A model generated the notes under the pieces. That model was not told the origin of the DNA and ran no database searches. It saw only the letters and a list, made by a program, of their open reading frames with translations. This document shows positions 16,539-24,608 of a DNA stretch of 38,209 nt, piece by piece. The position numbers and the translations under genes are program-made. Position 1 is the stretch's first letter, and every line of letters begins with the position of its first letter. Source of the DNA: Bacteroidales bacterium (GTDB taxonomy: Bacteria > Bacteroidota > Bacteroidia > Bacteroidales > S143-33); contig JALVRO010000154.1 of the NCBI GenBank assembly GCA_027031265.1, positions 1-38,209 of the forward strand, given 5' to 3'.

Positions 16539-18086
16539 TTATCGTACGATCTTGAAACTAATGGTTCCTAGATCACGTATTGATCCATCAGGTGCACGTG
16601 CCTTAATATTCTCAAAGTATACCTTCTGCCCACGCTTGAGCTGACGAATAAGGTTCTTCTGCTTCTGGGTTATACGTGCTCCTCTGGTTGGATGTTCCTC
16701 TGTAAATGAGCCCATTGTTGCAGACACTGTAAATTGTGTTACAGGGAACTTCAGGTCAAATACAAAGTTTTCCAGCTGTGCTTTAACAAATGACTGTGCA
16801 AGAAGTACTGCCTTTGCAACAGGACCAGGCTTCAGGTTTCCAACCTGTGGTTTTGGGTCAGGAACAATCTTACAACGGAATTGCATGGAGCCAAGCCTGC
16901 GAACCTGATCACCTATCTTAGCAGAAACCGATACTGTTGTCTTACCAACCTTATTAACACGTACAATATACTTACCATTACCCACTCTCTTTATACGTCC
17001 TATAGGACCAATACTAACAACTAGAGCATCAGCTGGCACACCCGAAGCTGTAATTGCCACTGGGTTGTCCACACCAATATAGAAAACATTCATCTTAGTA
17101 GGTGAAATAGCAACAGCTGGTGCAGCAACCTGATATTCACCCTTGAATGGATAACTTACATACTCACCTGTAGCTGGAGACTTTAGCTTTATTACACCAC
17201 TAAATGAGTGTAATCCCACAGGTGCATTTGCAACTTTATAAATACCTTTACCATTTTCAACAGGTAGCTGGGTACCGTCATCCAGCACTATAATAGGCTG
17301 CTGGGTAGTATCATAAGCAGCAATAAATATCTTTGCTTCATAAGGTTCCCCTTGTAGGACATATCCTTTTTTAGCATAAACTATTGGCTCAAGCTTATTA
17401 AACTTCCATTCACCAGCACCGATCTTCTCAAGCAAATAACTTACAAAACTATTCTCAGTCATTCGGACATCATTCTGTATCTTAGACATATTAGCTACAA
17501 CAGCTATCAATGGCAACTGGTCAAACATAGCAGCCTCCCAGGGAACCATTGAGCCATCTTCACTCTTAACATCACTCACATCAAACGTGGAGTCCAGGCT
17601 CGAAGCCAACTCCCCATTCCTATCCTTTGGATCCATCACTGACAAAAGGTACTTTTTATATTCTAAAATTGCTTCCTTTAGTTTTTTACCATTTCCCTCA
17701 AGTATCATCACTTGGCCACCTACATTATTCTCATCTTTGTGCTGAATATTAGTAGGATCACCTTCTGGACCATCAGCAGCCCTAACAACACGTATTTTCA
17801 AATCCTGAATATAGCTATATAACGAGTCAGAATGATCTTTCACACCATGAGCCTTATCGTACCACTCCTTAACCTTCTTGGGGTTTTCTTGATAAAGCTT
17901 AGCAAAGCGTCCATATAATTCTGAATTCTTATTCTCAATAATACGTGTACTCTTTCTAATACTCTGTTCTATTTTTACAAAAGCATGTAATACTTCAGCA
18001 GAAACATTAAGGGCAAGCAAGGCAGTAAGTACAAGATACATCAGGTTAATCATTTTCTGCCTTGGGGATAATTTCTTATCAGCCAT
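16539..18086 (-). CDS. gldM: T9SS motor protein GldM/PorM
   Basis: 515 aa; MADKKLSPRQKMINLMYLVLTALLALNVSAEVLHAFVKIEQSI N-terminus with single TM and long periplasmic region. Confidence 0.95.
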   Translation of the reverse strand: MADKKLSPRQKMINLMYLVLTALLALNVSAEVLHAFVKIEQSIRKSTRIIENKNSELYGRFAKLYQENPKKVKEWYDKAHGVKDHSDSLYSYIQDLKIRVVRAADGPEGDPTNIQHKDENNVGGQVMILEGNGKKLKEAILEYKKYLLSVMDPKDRNGELASSLDSTFDVSDVKSEDGSMVPWEAAMFDQLPLIAVVANMSKIQNDVRMTENSFVSYLLEKIGAGEWKFNKLEPIVYAKKGYVLQGEPYEAKIFIAAYDTTQQPIIVLDDGTQLPVENGKGIYKVANAPVGLHSFSGVIKLKSPATGEYVSYPFKGEYQVAAPAVAISPTKMNVFYIGVDNPVAITASGVPADALVVSIGPIGRIKRVGNGKYIVRVNKVGKTTVSVSAKIGDQVRRLGSMQFRCKIVPDPKPQVGNLKPGPVAKAVLLAQSFVKAQLENFVFDLKFPVTQFTVSATMGSFTEEHPTRGARITQKQKNLIRQLKRGQKVYFENIKARAPDGSIRDLGTISFKIVR

Positions 18087-18119
18087 AATTAAATGTTTTT
18101 AGATTAACGAAAAAATAAA

Positions 18120-19058
18120 TCAATCAACTTTTACATTGAGAGCCGAAAGCATGCGTCCATAAACATCATTCAAAGCTGATAGATTCTTAGCCAGTTTCTG
18201 CATCTCACTGTTGTAAGTATCAGCATACTGTGCAGAGTCTGAAATCTTTTTAACCATGTCTTCGAGATTAGCTTCTTCAAGCTGCATCTCAAAAATAGCA
18301 TTGATAGCCTCCAGATTCTTGTTCAACTGAGATATTTGTGCATTATACTGCTTATTTCCTTCGGAGAGGACAGAGAAATCAACTTGCATTGAACTAACCA
18401 ACTGCTGATAAGCATTATTAACCAATTCATTATTTTTCTCCAGGTCTTGAGCTACATGGTTGAATTTATCAGCCAGATTCTCTGAAGAATATGAAATAGT
18501 TTCTGTAGCCTGAGAGAGTTTTTGACTACCATCCTCGAAAGAGTTACCAAGGTCTTTAGCTTTTTGTGAAGCATCCTTGAGATTCTCAGTAAATTCATGA
18601 GTGACAACACCCACATCTGTGATATCCTTGAGTGTTGAAACATTCTGGTTTAGTTTTTCCAAACCCTCATGTAGTTTTTCAAACAGACCACCTTCACCAG
18701 CTTTCTCCAGCATTTCTTCAAACTTCTGGAGTGCTTCTACAGATAATTCTCCACCACTACGACGAGATAGTACTTTATCGCGGCCAGGACGTCCTTTGGA
18801 CAATTCTTCTTCGTCTGTAATACCAGCCAACTCAGGAAATACTAAAGTCCAGTCATATTCCTCATGAGGTGGTTCCAGACCTGACATAAAGAAGATGAAA
18901 GCCTCTGTAAGCAGACCTGCAGTAAGCATCATATTAGCGCCAGGCCAGTGTGTAATTTTGAACAGTGCACCAACCAACACAACTGATGCACCCCAGCTAT
19001 ACAATTTGTGAATAAAATTTTTCCACCAGTACTTTTCCCTGAAATCCCAGAATCCCAT
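18120..19058 (-). CDS. gldL: T9SS motor protein GldL/PorL
   Basis: 312 aa; two TM helices, VLVGALFKITHWPGANMMLTAGLLTEAFIFFMSGLEPPHEEYDWTLVFPEL; long cytoplasmic coiled-coil-like tail. Confidence 0.95.
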   Translation of the reverse strand: MGFWDFREKYWWKNFIHKLYSWGASVVLVGALFKITHWPGANMMLTAGLLTEAFIFFMSGLEPPHEEYDWTLVFPELAGITDEEELSKGRPGRDKVLSRRSGGELSVEALQKFEEMLEKAGEGGLFEKLHEGLEKLNQNVSTLKDITDVGVVTHEFTENLKDASQKAKDLGNSFEDGSQKLSQATETISYSSENLADKFNHVAQDLEKNNELVNNAYQQLVSSMQVDFSVLSEGNKQYNAQISQLNKNLEAINAIFEMQLEEANLEDMVKKISDSAQYADTYNSEMQKLAKNLSALNDVYGRMLSALNVKVD

Positions 19059-19145
19059 AATTTATGTGTTTAAGATTTTATTTTTATAAAAATAGTGTTT
19101 CTTAGGAATAAATCAAAATATATTCCATTTTTTTAAAATAAACAA

Positions 19146-19172
19146 AAAGGAGGCGTAAGTTACGCCTCCTTT
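19146..19172 (-). terminator. Terminator-like hairpin between gldK and gldL
   Basis: aaaggaggcgtaa-g-ttacgcctccttt inverted repeat; on the minus strand followed by TTTGTTTATTTT. Confidence 0.7.
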
Positions 19173-19190
19173 AACATTTTTTGTCTCATA

Positions 19191-20681
19191 TTACTGATAA
19201 GCCTCAGGAATTCCCGTACCCAAATACGAACGCACATTACGGAAACCTATGTAAGATTTGGCTGAATCCTGATATTCATAAGCACGAACTCCACACTGCA
19301 AATAAAAACCTATATCCTTCCATGAACCACCGCGGATAACTTTTCTCTTTCTAACAGGTGGATCATCATTACGTGCAAAATACTGTACTGTTGGGTTCAA
19401 GTCATGCATGAATGAATAAGATGACTCATCATAAGAATCTGCTGTCCATTCTGCAACATTCCCAGCCATATCATAAAGGCCATAATCATTAGGCTCGTAT
19501 GTAGCAACTTTTATTGTACGGTTAGCCAGGTCTACACCATAACGACCACGCAGAGGCTTAAAGTTTGCCAGGAAACATCCAAGGTTATTTCTTGTATAAG
19601 GGCTACCCCATGGATAAACTGTCAAAGGAGCTCCACCACGAGCAGCATATTCCCATTCTGCCTCTGTTGGCAAACGATAGTCTTCAAATGCAGGAGTACC
19701 TTGACGTGCGCTCCAGTCGCGCATGATCTTTGTACGCCATGCTGAGAATGCATTTGCCTGCCACCATGTAATACCTACTACTGGATAATCATCAAATGCA
19801 GGATGCCAGAAATATTTACGAGCAATTGGCTCATTGTATGAATAAGTATAATCACGCATCCATACAAGTGTGTCTGGATAAACAGGCACTTTCATGTGCT
19901 GTACCAGGGCACCACGATTCTTAAAATCTTCTTCTACACCGAATTTATCATAATCATAGTTAACAATTTTGCCTTCATAATGGCCCTTAGGCAAACCTTG
20001 ATTCTGTGGATTACCCTGCTTAAAAACTTCTTCCAGTGTACTACCCAGATCGTCGTAAATATATTTGTTCTGATATTTAGCTGCCTGACGCAGATCAATC
20101 CAGTAGTATTCAAAAACAAGCCTGCGTGTATCAAACTCTCGACGGGCATAAAGCCGGTCCTGCTCATCATAGTACAAAGGCTGCAGAGCTTCTTTTACAG
20201 CGTCTGCCTGCTTAAACTTAGGATCCCATAGCAAATTACGATTTGCCCAATTGAGGAAACAAGGCCCCTCTTCCCCAGGTGCAGCTGTCTCTGTCTGTCC
20301 TTTCTTGGTCTTTGGCTGATAGCAGAATACCTGTTCCAGATCAGCACTATTCATGATACACAGGCGCATTGCAATAGAATCCCGTACCCAGTATACAAAT
20401 TGGCGGTATTCATTATTTGTTATTTCCGTAACATCCATCCAGAAAGCATCGATAGAAACAGTCTTTGTCTGTGTGTTGAAAGCCATAGGTACATCCTGGT
20501 CATTTTGACCCATATTAAAAGATCCCGCTGGAATAAACTGCATTCCCAAAGGTTCTGGTTCATACCACTTAGGCCTATTTTGCACACCTGTGAGTTCGTG
20601 TTCATAGCCCGAGGACGTATTACAGCTTATAAAATATAAAGCTATAAGGCTTATAAACAGTAGAGCCTTAATTTTTTTCAT
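19191..20681 (-). CDS. gldK: T9SS ring lipoprotein GldK/PorK (FGE-sulfatase fold)
   Basis: Lipoprotein signal MKKIKALLFISLIALYFISCN (start 20681 preferred over the track start 20699); GSFNMGQNDQD, RLPTEAEWEYAARGG, YDMAGNVAEWTADSY, VIRGGSWKDIGFYLQCGVR. Confidence 0.93.
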   Translation of the reverse strand: MKKIKALLFISLIALYFISCNTSSGYEHELTGVQNRPKWYEPEPLGMQFIPAGSFNMGQNDQDVPMAFNTQTKTVSIDAFWMDVTEITNNEYRQFVYWVRDSIAMRLCIMNSADLEQVFCYQPKTKKGQTETAAPGEEGPCFLNWANRNLLWDPKFKQADAVKEALQPLYYDEQDRLYARREFDTRRLVFEYYWIDLRQAAKYQNKYIYDDLGSTLEEVFKQGNPQNQGLPKGHYEGKIVNYDYDKFGVEEDFKNRGALVQHMKVPVYPDTLVWMRDYTYSYNEPIARKYFWHPAFDDYPVVGITWWQANAFSAWRTKIMRDWSARQGTPAFEDYRLPTEAEWEYAARGGAPLTVYPWGSPYTRNNLGCFLANFKPLRGRYGVDLANRTIKVATYEPNDYGLYDMAGNVAEWTADSYDESSYSFMHDLNPTVQYFARNDDPPVRKRKVIRGGSWKDIGFYLQCGVRAYEYQDSAKSYIGFRNVRSYLGTGIPEAYQ

Positions 20682-20701
20682 GATATAGTTGATTTTCATT
20701 T

Positions 20702-21634
20702 TTATAAGGTTTTCACGTTATGGTAATGCTGTGGTTTCTCCATTTTTAATAAAGAAAAATTATAGCCCAGATAAACTTCAAAAGTTCCATTACTAACACG
20801 GTTTATAGTATTGATAATTATGTCGTAACTGAGCCCCAACTTAATGTTTTTAAAATATGATGTTCCTAATATTGCCACTATAGATTCTGTGTTCCTATAA
20901 CTAACGCCAGCCCAAATTTTTTTATTGTATAAAACCATCATATTTACATCAAATTGGATTTCTCTAGTATCTGACTTAACCAAAACAGATGGTCTTATGT
21001 CAAATAACGAATTAGCAGAGGTAATATTATAGCCTGCAGTAAAATAATAATGCCTTACAAGTCCTACCCGTTGCTCATCCCCTCCTTGGCTGAGAAAAAC
21101 AAAGTTTGGTGCTGTTACATGGGTAACAGAAAAGCCAGAATACAAATTATTATAAATATAAAAAACACCCAAATTAAAATCCACTACCATACTACGACTC
21201 TGATTTTCGAAAATTGGCTCTGGCTGGTCAGGGAATTGCCAATCCACATCATTAAATTGTTTTGAGAAAGCAGCCGCTGAACCGCCAATACTAAGCACAC
21301 CCAGGCCAAGATCTATATAATATGCGAACATCAAACCAAAAGTCATATCTTGCACAAAACCATAATTATCACTTAACATCATAGCTCCCACACCTATTGT
21401 ACGGCCCGCCAGATCAATTGGTGCATCTACTGAAAATAAATTCGTTCTTGGAGCCCCTTCTAGTTTTATCCACTGATTGTGATTTAGTAAATTTATAGAA
21501 ACATCCCCTGATATACCTGCAGCAGCAGGATTAAAATACTGATTGACGAACATATAATGGCTAAACTGAGGGTCTTGCTGAGCCAATAACCTTATCCCCA
21601 AAAAAATAAATATGCAAAAAAGGGCTCTTTTCAT
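20702..21634 (-). CDS. PorP/SprF family type IX secretion membrane protein
   Basis: 310 aa; signal peptide then QQDPQFSHYMFVNQYFNPAAAGISGDVSINLLNHNQW, typical PorP/SprF N-terminus; 2 nt from gldK ORF. Confidence 0.93.
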   Translation of the reverse strand: MKRALFCIFIFLGIRLLAQQDPQFSHYMFVNQYFNPAAAGISGDVSINLLNHNQWIKLEGAPRTNLFSVDAPIDLAGRTIGVGAMMLSDNYGFVQDMTFGLMFAYYIDLGLGVLSIGGSAAAFSKQFNDVDWQFPDQPEPIFENQSRSMVVDFNLGVFYIYNNLYSGFSVTHVTAPNFVFLSQGGDEQRVGLVRHYYFTAGYNITSANSLFDIRPSVLVKSDTREIQFDVNMMVLYNKKIWAGVSYRNTESIVAILGTSYFKNIKLGLSYDIIINTINRVSNGTFEVYLGYNFSLLKMEKPQHYHNVKTL

Positions 21635-21701
21635 GCTTACTCATTATTATCCAACAAAGAAACTAATTTTTTTTTATTGTTGAAAGTTTTTTGTGCAACA
21701 C

Positions 21702-22250
21702 TTAATGGTTTGTTCCCCATTTATATCTCTCAAAGTCAAGACCAAGGTGTAGCAAAATTTTATCTATAACAGTGTCCACCAATTGCTCTACAGTCTGCGG
21801 CTTTGAATAAAACGATGGAGAAGCCGGAATAATTGTAGCACCAGCCAATGAAAGGGTACGCAAATTCTCGATATGAATCAGATTATAAGGCATTTCCCTG
21901 GGCACAATTATTAATTTCCTTTTCTCCTTGAGCATCACATCTGCTGCACGTGTGATCAAAGAATCTGATACTCCACTGGCTATTCTCCCGATAGTACCCA
22001 TAGATGCAGGACATATTACTAAAGCCTGATAATCAGATGAACCCGAAGCAAATGGAGCATTAAAATCTTTAGAGTCATGAACATTATACCTATCTAACGA
22101 AGGATTGTCCCCCAGTTCCCATTGCCACACATCCAGGGCATTTTGTGAAAAAACAACCGCAGGCATTATATTCAAATCCAAGAGCCGCTCAAGTAAACGC
22201 CTGGCATAAATAGCACCACTGGCTCCTGTAACGCCAACAACTATTTTCAT
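21702..22250 (-). CDS. ubiX: UbiX-family flavin prenyltransferase
   Basis: 182 aa; MKIVVGVTGASGAIYARRLLERL, VICPASMGTIGRIASGVSDSLITRAADVMLKEKRKLIIVPREMPYNLIHIENL. Confidence 0.93.
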   Translation of the reverse strand: MKIVVGVTGASGAIYARRLLERLLDLNIMPAVVFSQNALDVWQWELGDNPSLDRYNVHDSKDFNAPFASGSSDYQALVICPASMGTIGRIASGVSDSLITRAADVMLKEKRKLIIVPREMPYNLIHIENLRTLSLAGATIIPASPSFYSKPQTVEQLVDTVIDKILLHLGLDFERYKWGTNH

Positions 22251-22897
22251 TTTTTTGCAGGTATTTTAACTTCCAGACTGAAAGAAGCGGTATTTGTCCA
22301 CCAACACACCCCAGCCGTCGAAGGATATGGAGTTAACCAAAAAAAATAAATACTCTTTTTCCAGCATTCCCTCTTTATAGGTCGTGTAATAGGCAACAGT
22401 CCATACCTATATGATGCTCTCAGCGTTAGAAATGAATTTAACCTATAATTAAAAGACAAATATGTGGTAAAATCCCACACACCTATTCCCAGATCCTCAC
22501 GATCTAGATAATACGAAGAATGATAATAAACACGATAAATATACGCAAAACTCAGTCCTAAAGTTCCACCAAAACGGTGATACGGGTAATAATTGAACCA
22601 CAGCGGCACTTCTACTTCATTAACAACTGTTTTGAAATATGGCATATTAGCCGATGAATGTGCTCCTTTTTGCACCAAATAGACTCCAGATCTGAGACTG
22701 CATTTATCGCTGATCTTATAGTCAGCAAAACTACCTAGCTCAAGCCCAACTTTATTATAGCCCGAAAAATTATCTCCATCTATCTGGCTACCAGCTACTC
22801 CCACAACAAATCCACCCTGAAATCTCTGCGAATAAGCTGGCATAGTAAAAATCAATATGTATATTATAATGTGTAACAGCGTTTTTTTGTTGTTCAT
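22247..22897 (-). CDS. Small outer-membrane beta-barrel protein (PorT-like barrel fold)
   Basis: 216 aa, signal peptide; GGFVVGVAGSQIDGDNFSGYNKVGLELGSFADYKISDKCSLRSGVYLVQKGAHS is typical of outer-membrane beta-barrel family 2. Confidence 0.7.
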   Translation of the reverse strand: MNNKKTLLHIIIYILIFTMPAYSQRFQGGFVVGVAGSQIDGDNFSGYNKVGLELGSFADYKISDKCSLRSGVYLVQKGAHSSANMPYFKTVVNEVEVPLWFNYYPYHRFGGTLGLSFAYIYRVYYHSSYYLDREDLGIGVWDFTTYLSFNYRLNSFLTLRASYRYGLLPITRPIKRECWKKSIYFFWLTPYPSTAGVCWWTNTASFSLEVKIPAKK

Positions 22898-23829
22898 CTG
22901 ACTACTGGTTTAATTAATTTTATTTTCAAGGTTTGTGTGTCTACCTTTACCTTCGCCCCCATAGGAAGAATAGACATTTTATCTACATGTCCCAGGGGGA
23001 AACCATAAATCACAGGAACATTCATGTAAGAAAATCTATCTCGGAAAATCTCTTCCAGGGAAAAGGCTTTTTCTTTGGAGTCATAATACTCATTCCATTC
23101 ACACTTATTAAATATACCCAGAATTATTGCACCAGCCCTGGACAAATCAGTAGCCATCAATAAATGGGTAATCATCCTATCAATTTTATAAGGAGGTTCG
23201 GCAATCTCCTCAATAAAAACTACCTTGTTTCTCAGAGGTGGCAGGTAACCTGTACCTATCAAAGATACCAATAACGAAAGATTGCCTCCAAGCAAAACAC
23301 CTTCGGCTTGACCATGATTTATTACTAAAGGCTGGGGAGCAAAATCAACTTGCATATCTATTTCTGTAGCAAAACCATCGAAGACTAACTGCTTGAAAAG
23401 CAATCGTGTATACTCATTACTAAGTGCTGCAAGGCTTGTATGAAAAGTAATTAGACCTGTCTTTTTCAAAAAAGCCATTTGTAAAGCTGTAATATCACTA
23501 AAACCAAGAAAAACCTTTGGATTACGGCGAATCAAAGAGTATGGTATACTACTAAGCAGCCTTGTAGACCCATACCCTCCACGAAGACAAAAAACAGCTT
23601 TGATAGACTTATCACTCAATCCATTGACCAGGTCATGCAACCGGTCCGTATCTGTCCCAGAGAAATAACCATATTGAGCCTTTGCCTGCCGGCTCCATAC
23701 TGGCTCCAGGCCTAATGAAGAGACAAGCTGTACTAATTTATCAAATTTTTCACCAGAAACAGGACCTGCTGGTGCAACAAGTTTAACTTTGTCTCCTGTC
23801 CTGAGTTGTACAGGTCTAAGCATAAACAA
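22894..23829 (-). CDS. LD-carboxypeptidase / MccF-like S66 peptidase
   Basis: 311 aa; LVAPAGPVSGEKFDKLVQLVSSLGLEPVW, AVFCLRGGYGSTRLLSSIPYSLIRRNPKVFLGFSDITALQMAF, GVLLGGNLSLLVSLIGTGY. Confidence 0.92.
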   Translation of the reverse strand: MFMLRPVQLRTGDKVKLVAPAGPVSGEKFDKLVQLVSSLGLEPVWSRQAKAQYGYFSGTDTDRLHDLVNGLSDKSIKAVFCLRGGYGSTRLLSSIPYSLIRRNPKVFLGFSDITALQMAFLKKTGLITFHTSLAALSNEYTRLLFKQLVFDGFATEIDMQVDFAPQPLVINHGQAEGVLLGGNLSLLVSLIGTGYLPPLRNKVVFIEEIAEPPYKIDRMITHLLMATDLSRAGAIILGIFNKCEWNEYYDSKEKAFSLEEIFRDRFSYMNVPVIYGFPLGHVDKMSILPMGAKVKVDTQTLKIKLIKPVVR

Positions 23830-23835
23830 TAATGA

Positions 23836-24222
23836 TTAAAAAGGTAAATTCACGAGCTCAGAAAGATAAGAATAATCTTTAGTATGCATAAGCTGATCCA
23901 CTTGACTTATTATTTTATAAAACTGTGACTCTATCTTTACCTGGTCTTCTAAATTTATATGATTATCTGGAGAAAAGATTTTAATGGTCTTTATCATTAC
24001 ATCCTTACTAATATCCTTGAAAGAACACTTATAATAGACAGCCAGCAAAAATGCATCAGCTTCTTTTTGTGTAATATTGTTTTTATTCAGCACCAACTCA
24101 ATTATATCTTTTTCATATAATTTGCGTGCTAGCTCGTAATTTTTATTAAACAGTCCATCTTGTGCCATTAGTGGACTAATAAATACCACAGCTGCTAAAA
24201 GTATGATGATTTGGCGAGTCAT
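23836..24222 (-). CDS. Small secreted protein of unknown function
   Basis: 128 aa; signal peptide MTRQIIILLAAVVFISPLMAQ; helical remainder; co-oriented 6 nt upstream of the S66 peptidase. Confidence 0.65.
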   Translation of the reverse strand: MTRQIIILLAAVVFISPLMAQDGLFNKNYELARKLYEKDIIELVLNKNNITQKEADAFLLAVYYKCSFKDISKDVMIKTIKIFSPDNHINLEDQVKIESQFYKIISQVDQLMHTKDYSYLSELVNLPF

Positions 24223-24300
24223 AGCTAATAGATATTATTTTGTTTTATATAAAATTACATTACTCTCAATAAATCTGCCAAATTTACATAAAGCCAGCTC

Positions 24301-24528
24301 TTAAAATCTTTCGACTTTAATACAAGAGACAGGGCAAACATCTGCAGCTTGTTTGTTAGGTGCGTAGGATAAATCATCTGTGACGAGCTGCTGTATTTCA
24401 TTTTTTGTCTGCGCACCAATCAGGTCGCTTTTTCCATCCTGTTCACTCATCTTCCAGAATTCTGGTGCTACTTCTGCGCAGTAAGCACAACCAATGCATT
24501 TATAACGATAATGTATTACCCTGACCAT
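24301..24528 (-). CDS. 4Fe-4S ferredoxin
   Basis: 75 aa; YKCIGCAYCAEVAPEFW...ADVCPVSCIKV (CxxCxxC plus distal CP). Confidence 0.88.
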   Translation of the reverse strand: MVRVIHYRYKCIGCAYCAEVAPEFWKMSEQDGKSDLIGAQTKNEIQQLVTDDLSYAPNKQAADVCPVSCIKVERF

Positions 24529-24565
24529 AAACTGAATTTCTTTTTCCTTATACGTTAAAATTCTA

Positions 24566-24582
24566 TAACTTTGACAAAGTTA
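24566..24582. promoter_or_regulatory. 17-bp perfect palindrome TAACTTTG-A-CAAAGTTA: back-to-back divergent -7-like boxes
   Basis: Each half matches TAnnTTTG, one facing each divergent gene (ferredoxin on -, YfhO-like on +). Confidence 0.5.
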
Positions 24583-24608
24583 AGCTAAAAATAATAAATC
24601 CACATACG

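Noticed and set aside
19896-20231. 111-aa plus-strand ORF in gldK
   Set aside because: Antisense to gldK; no supporting start signals or motifs.
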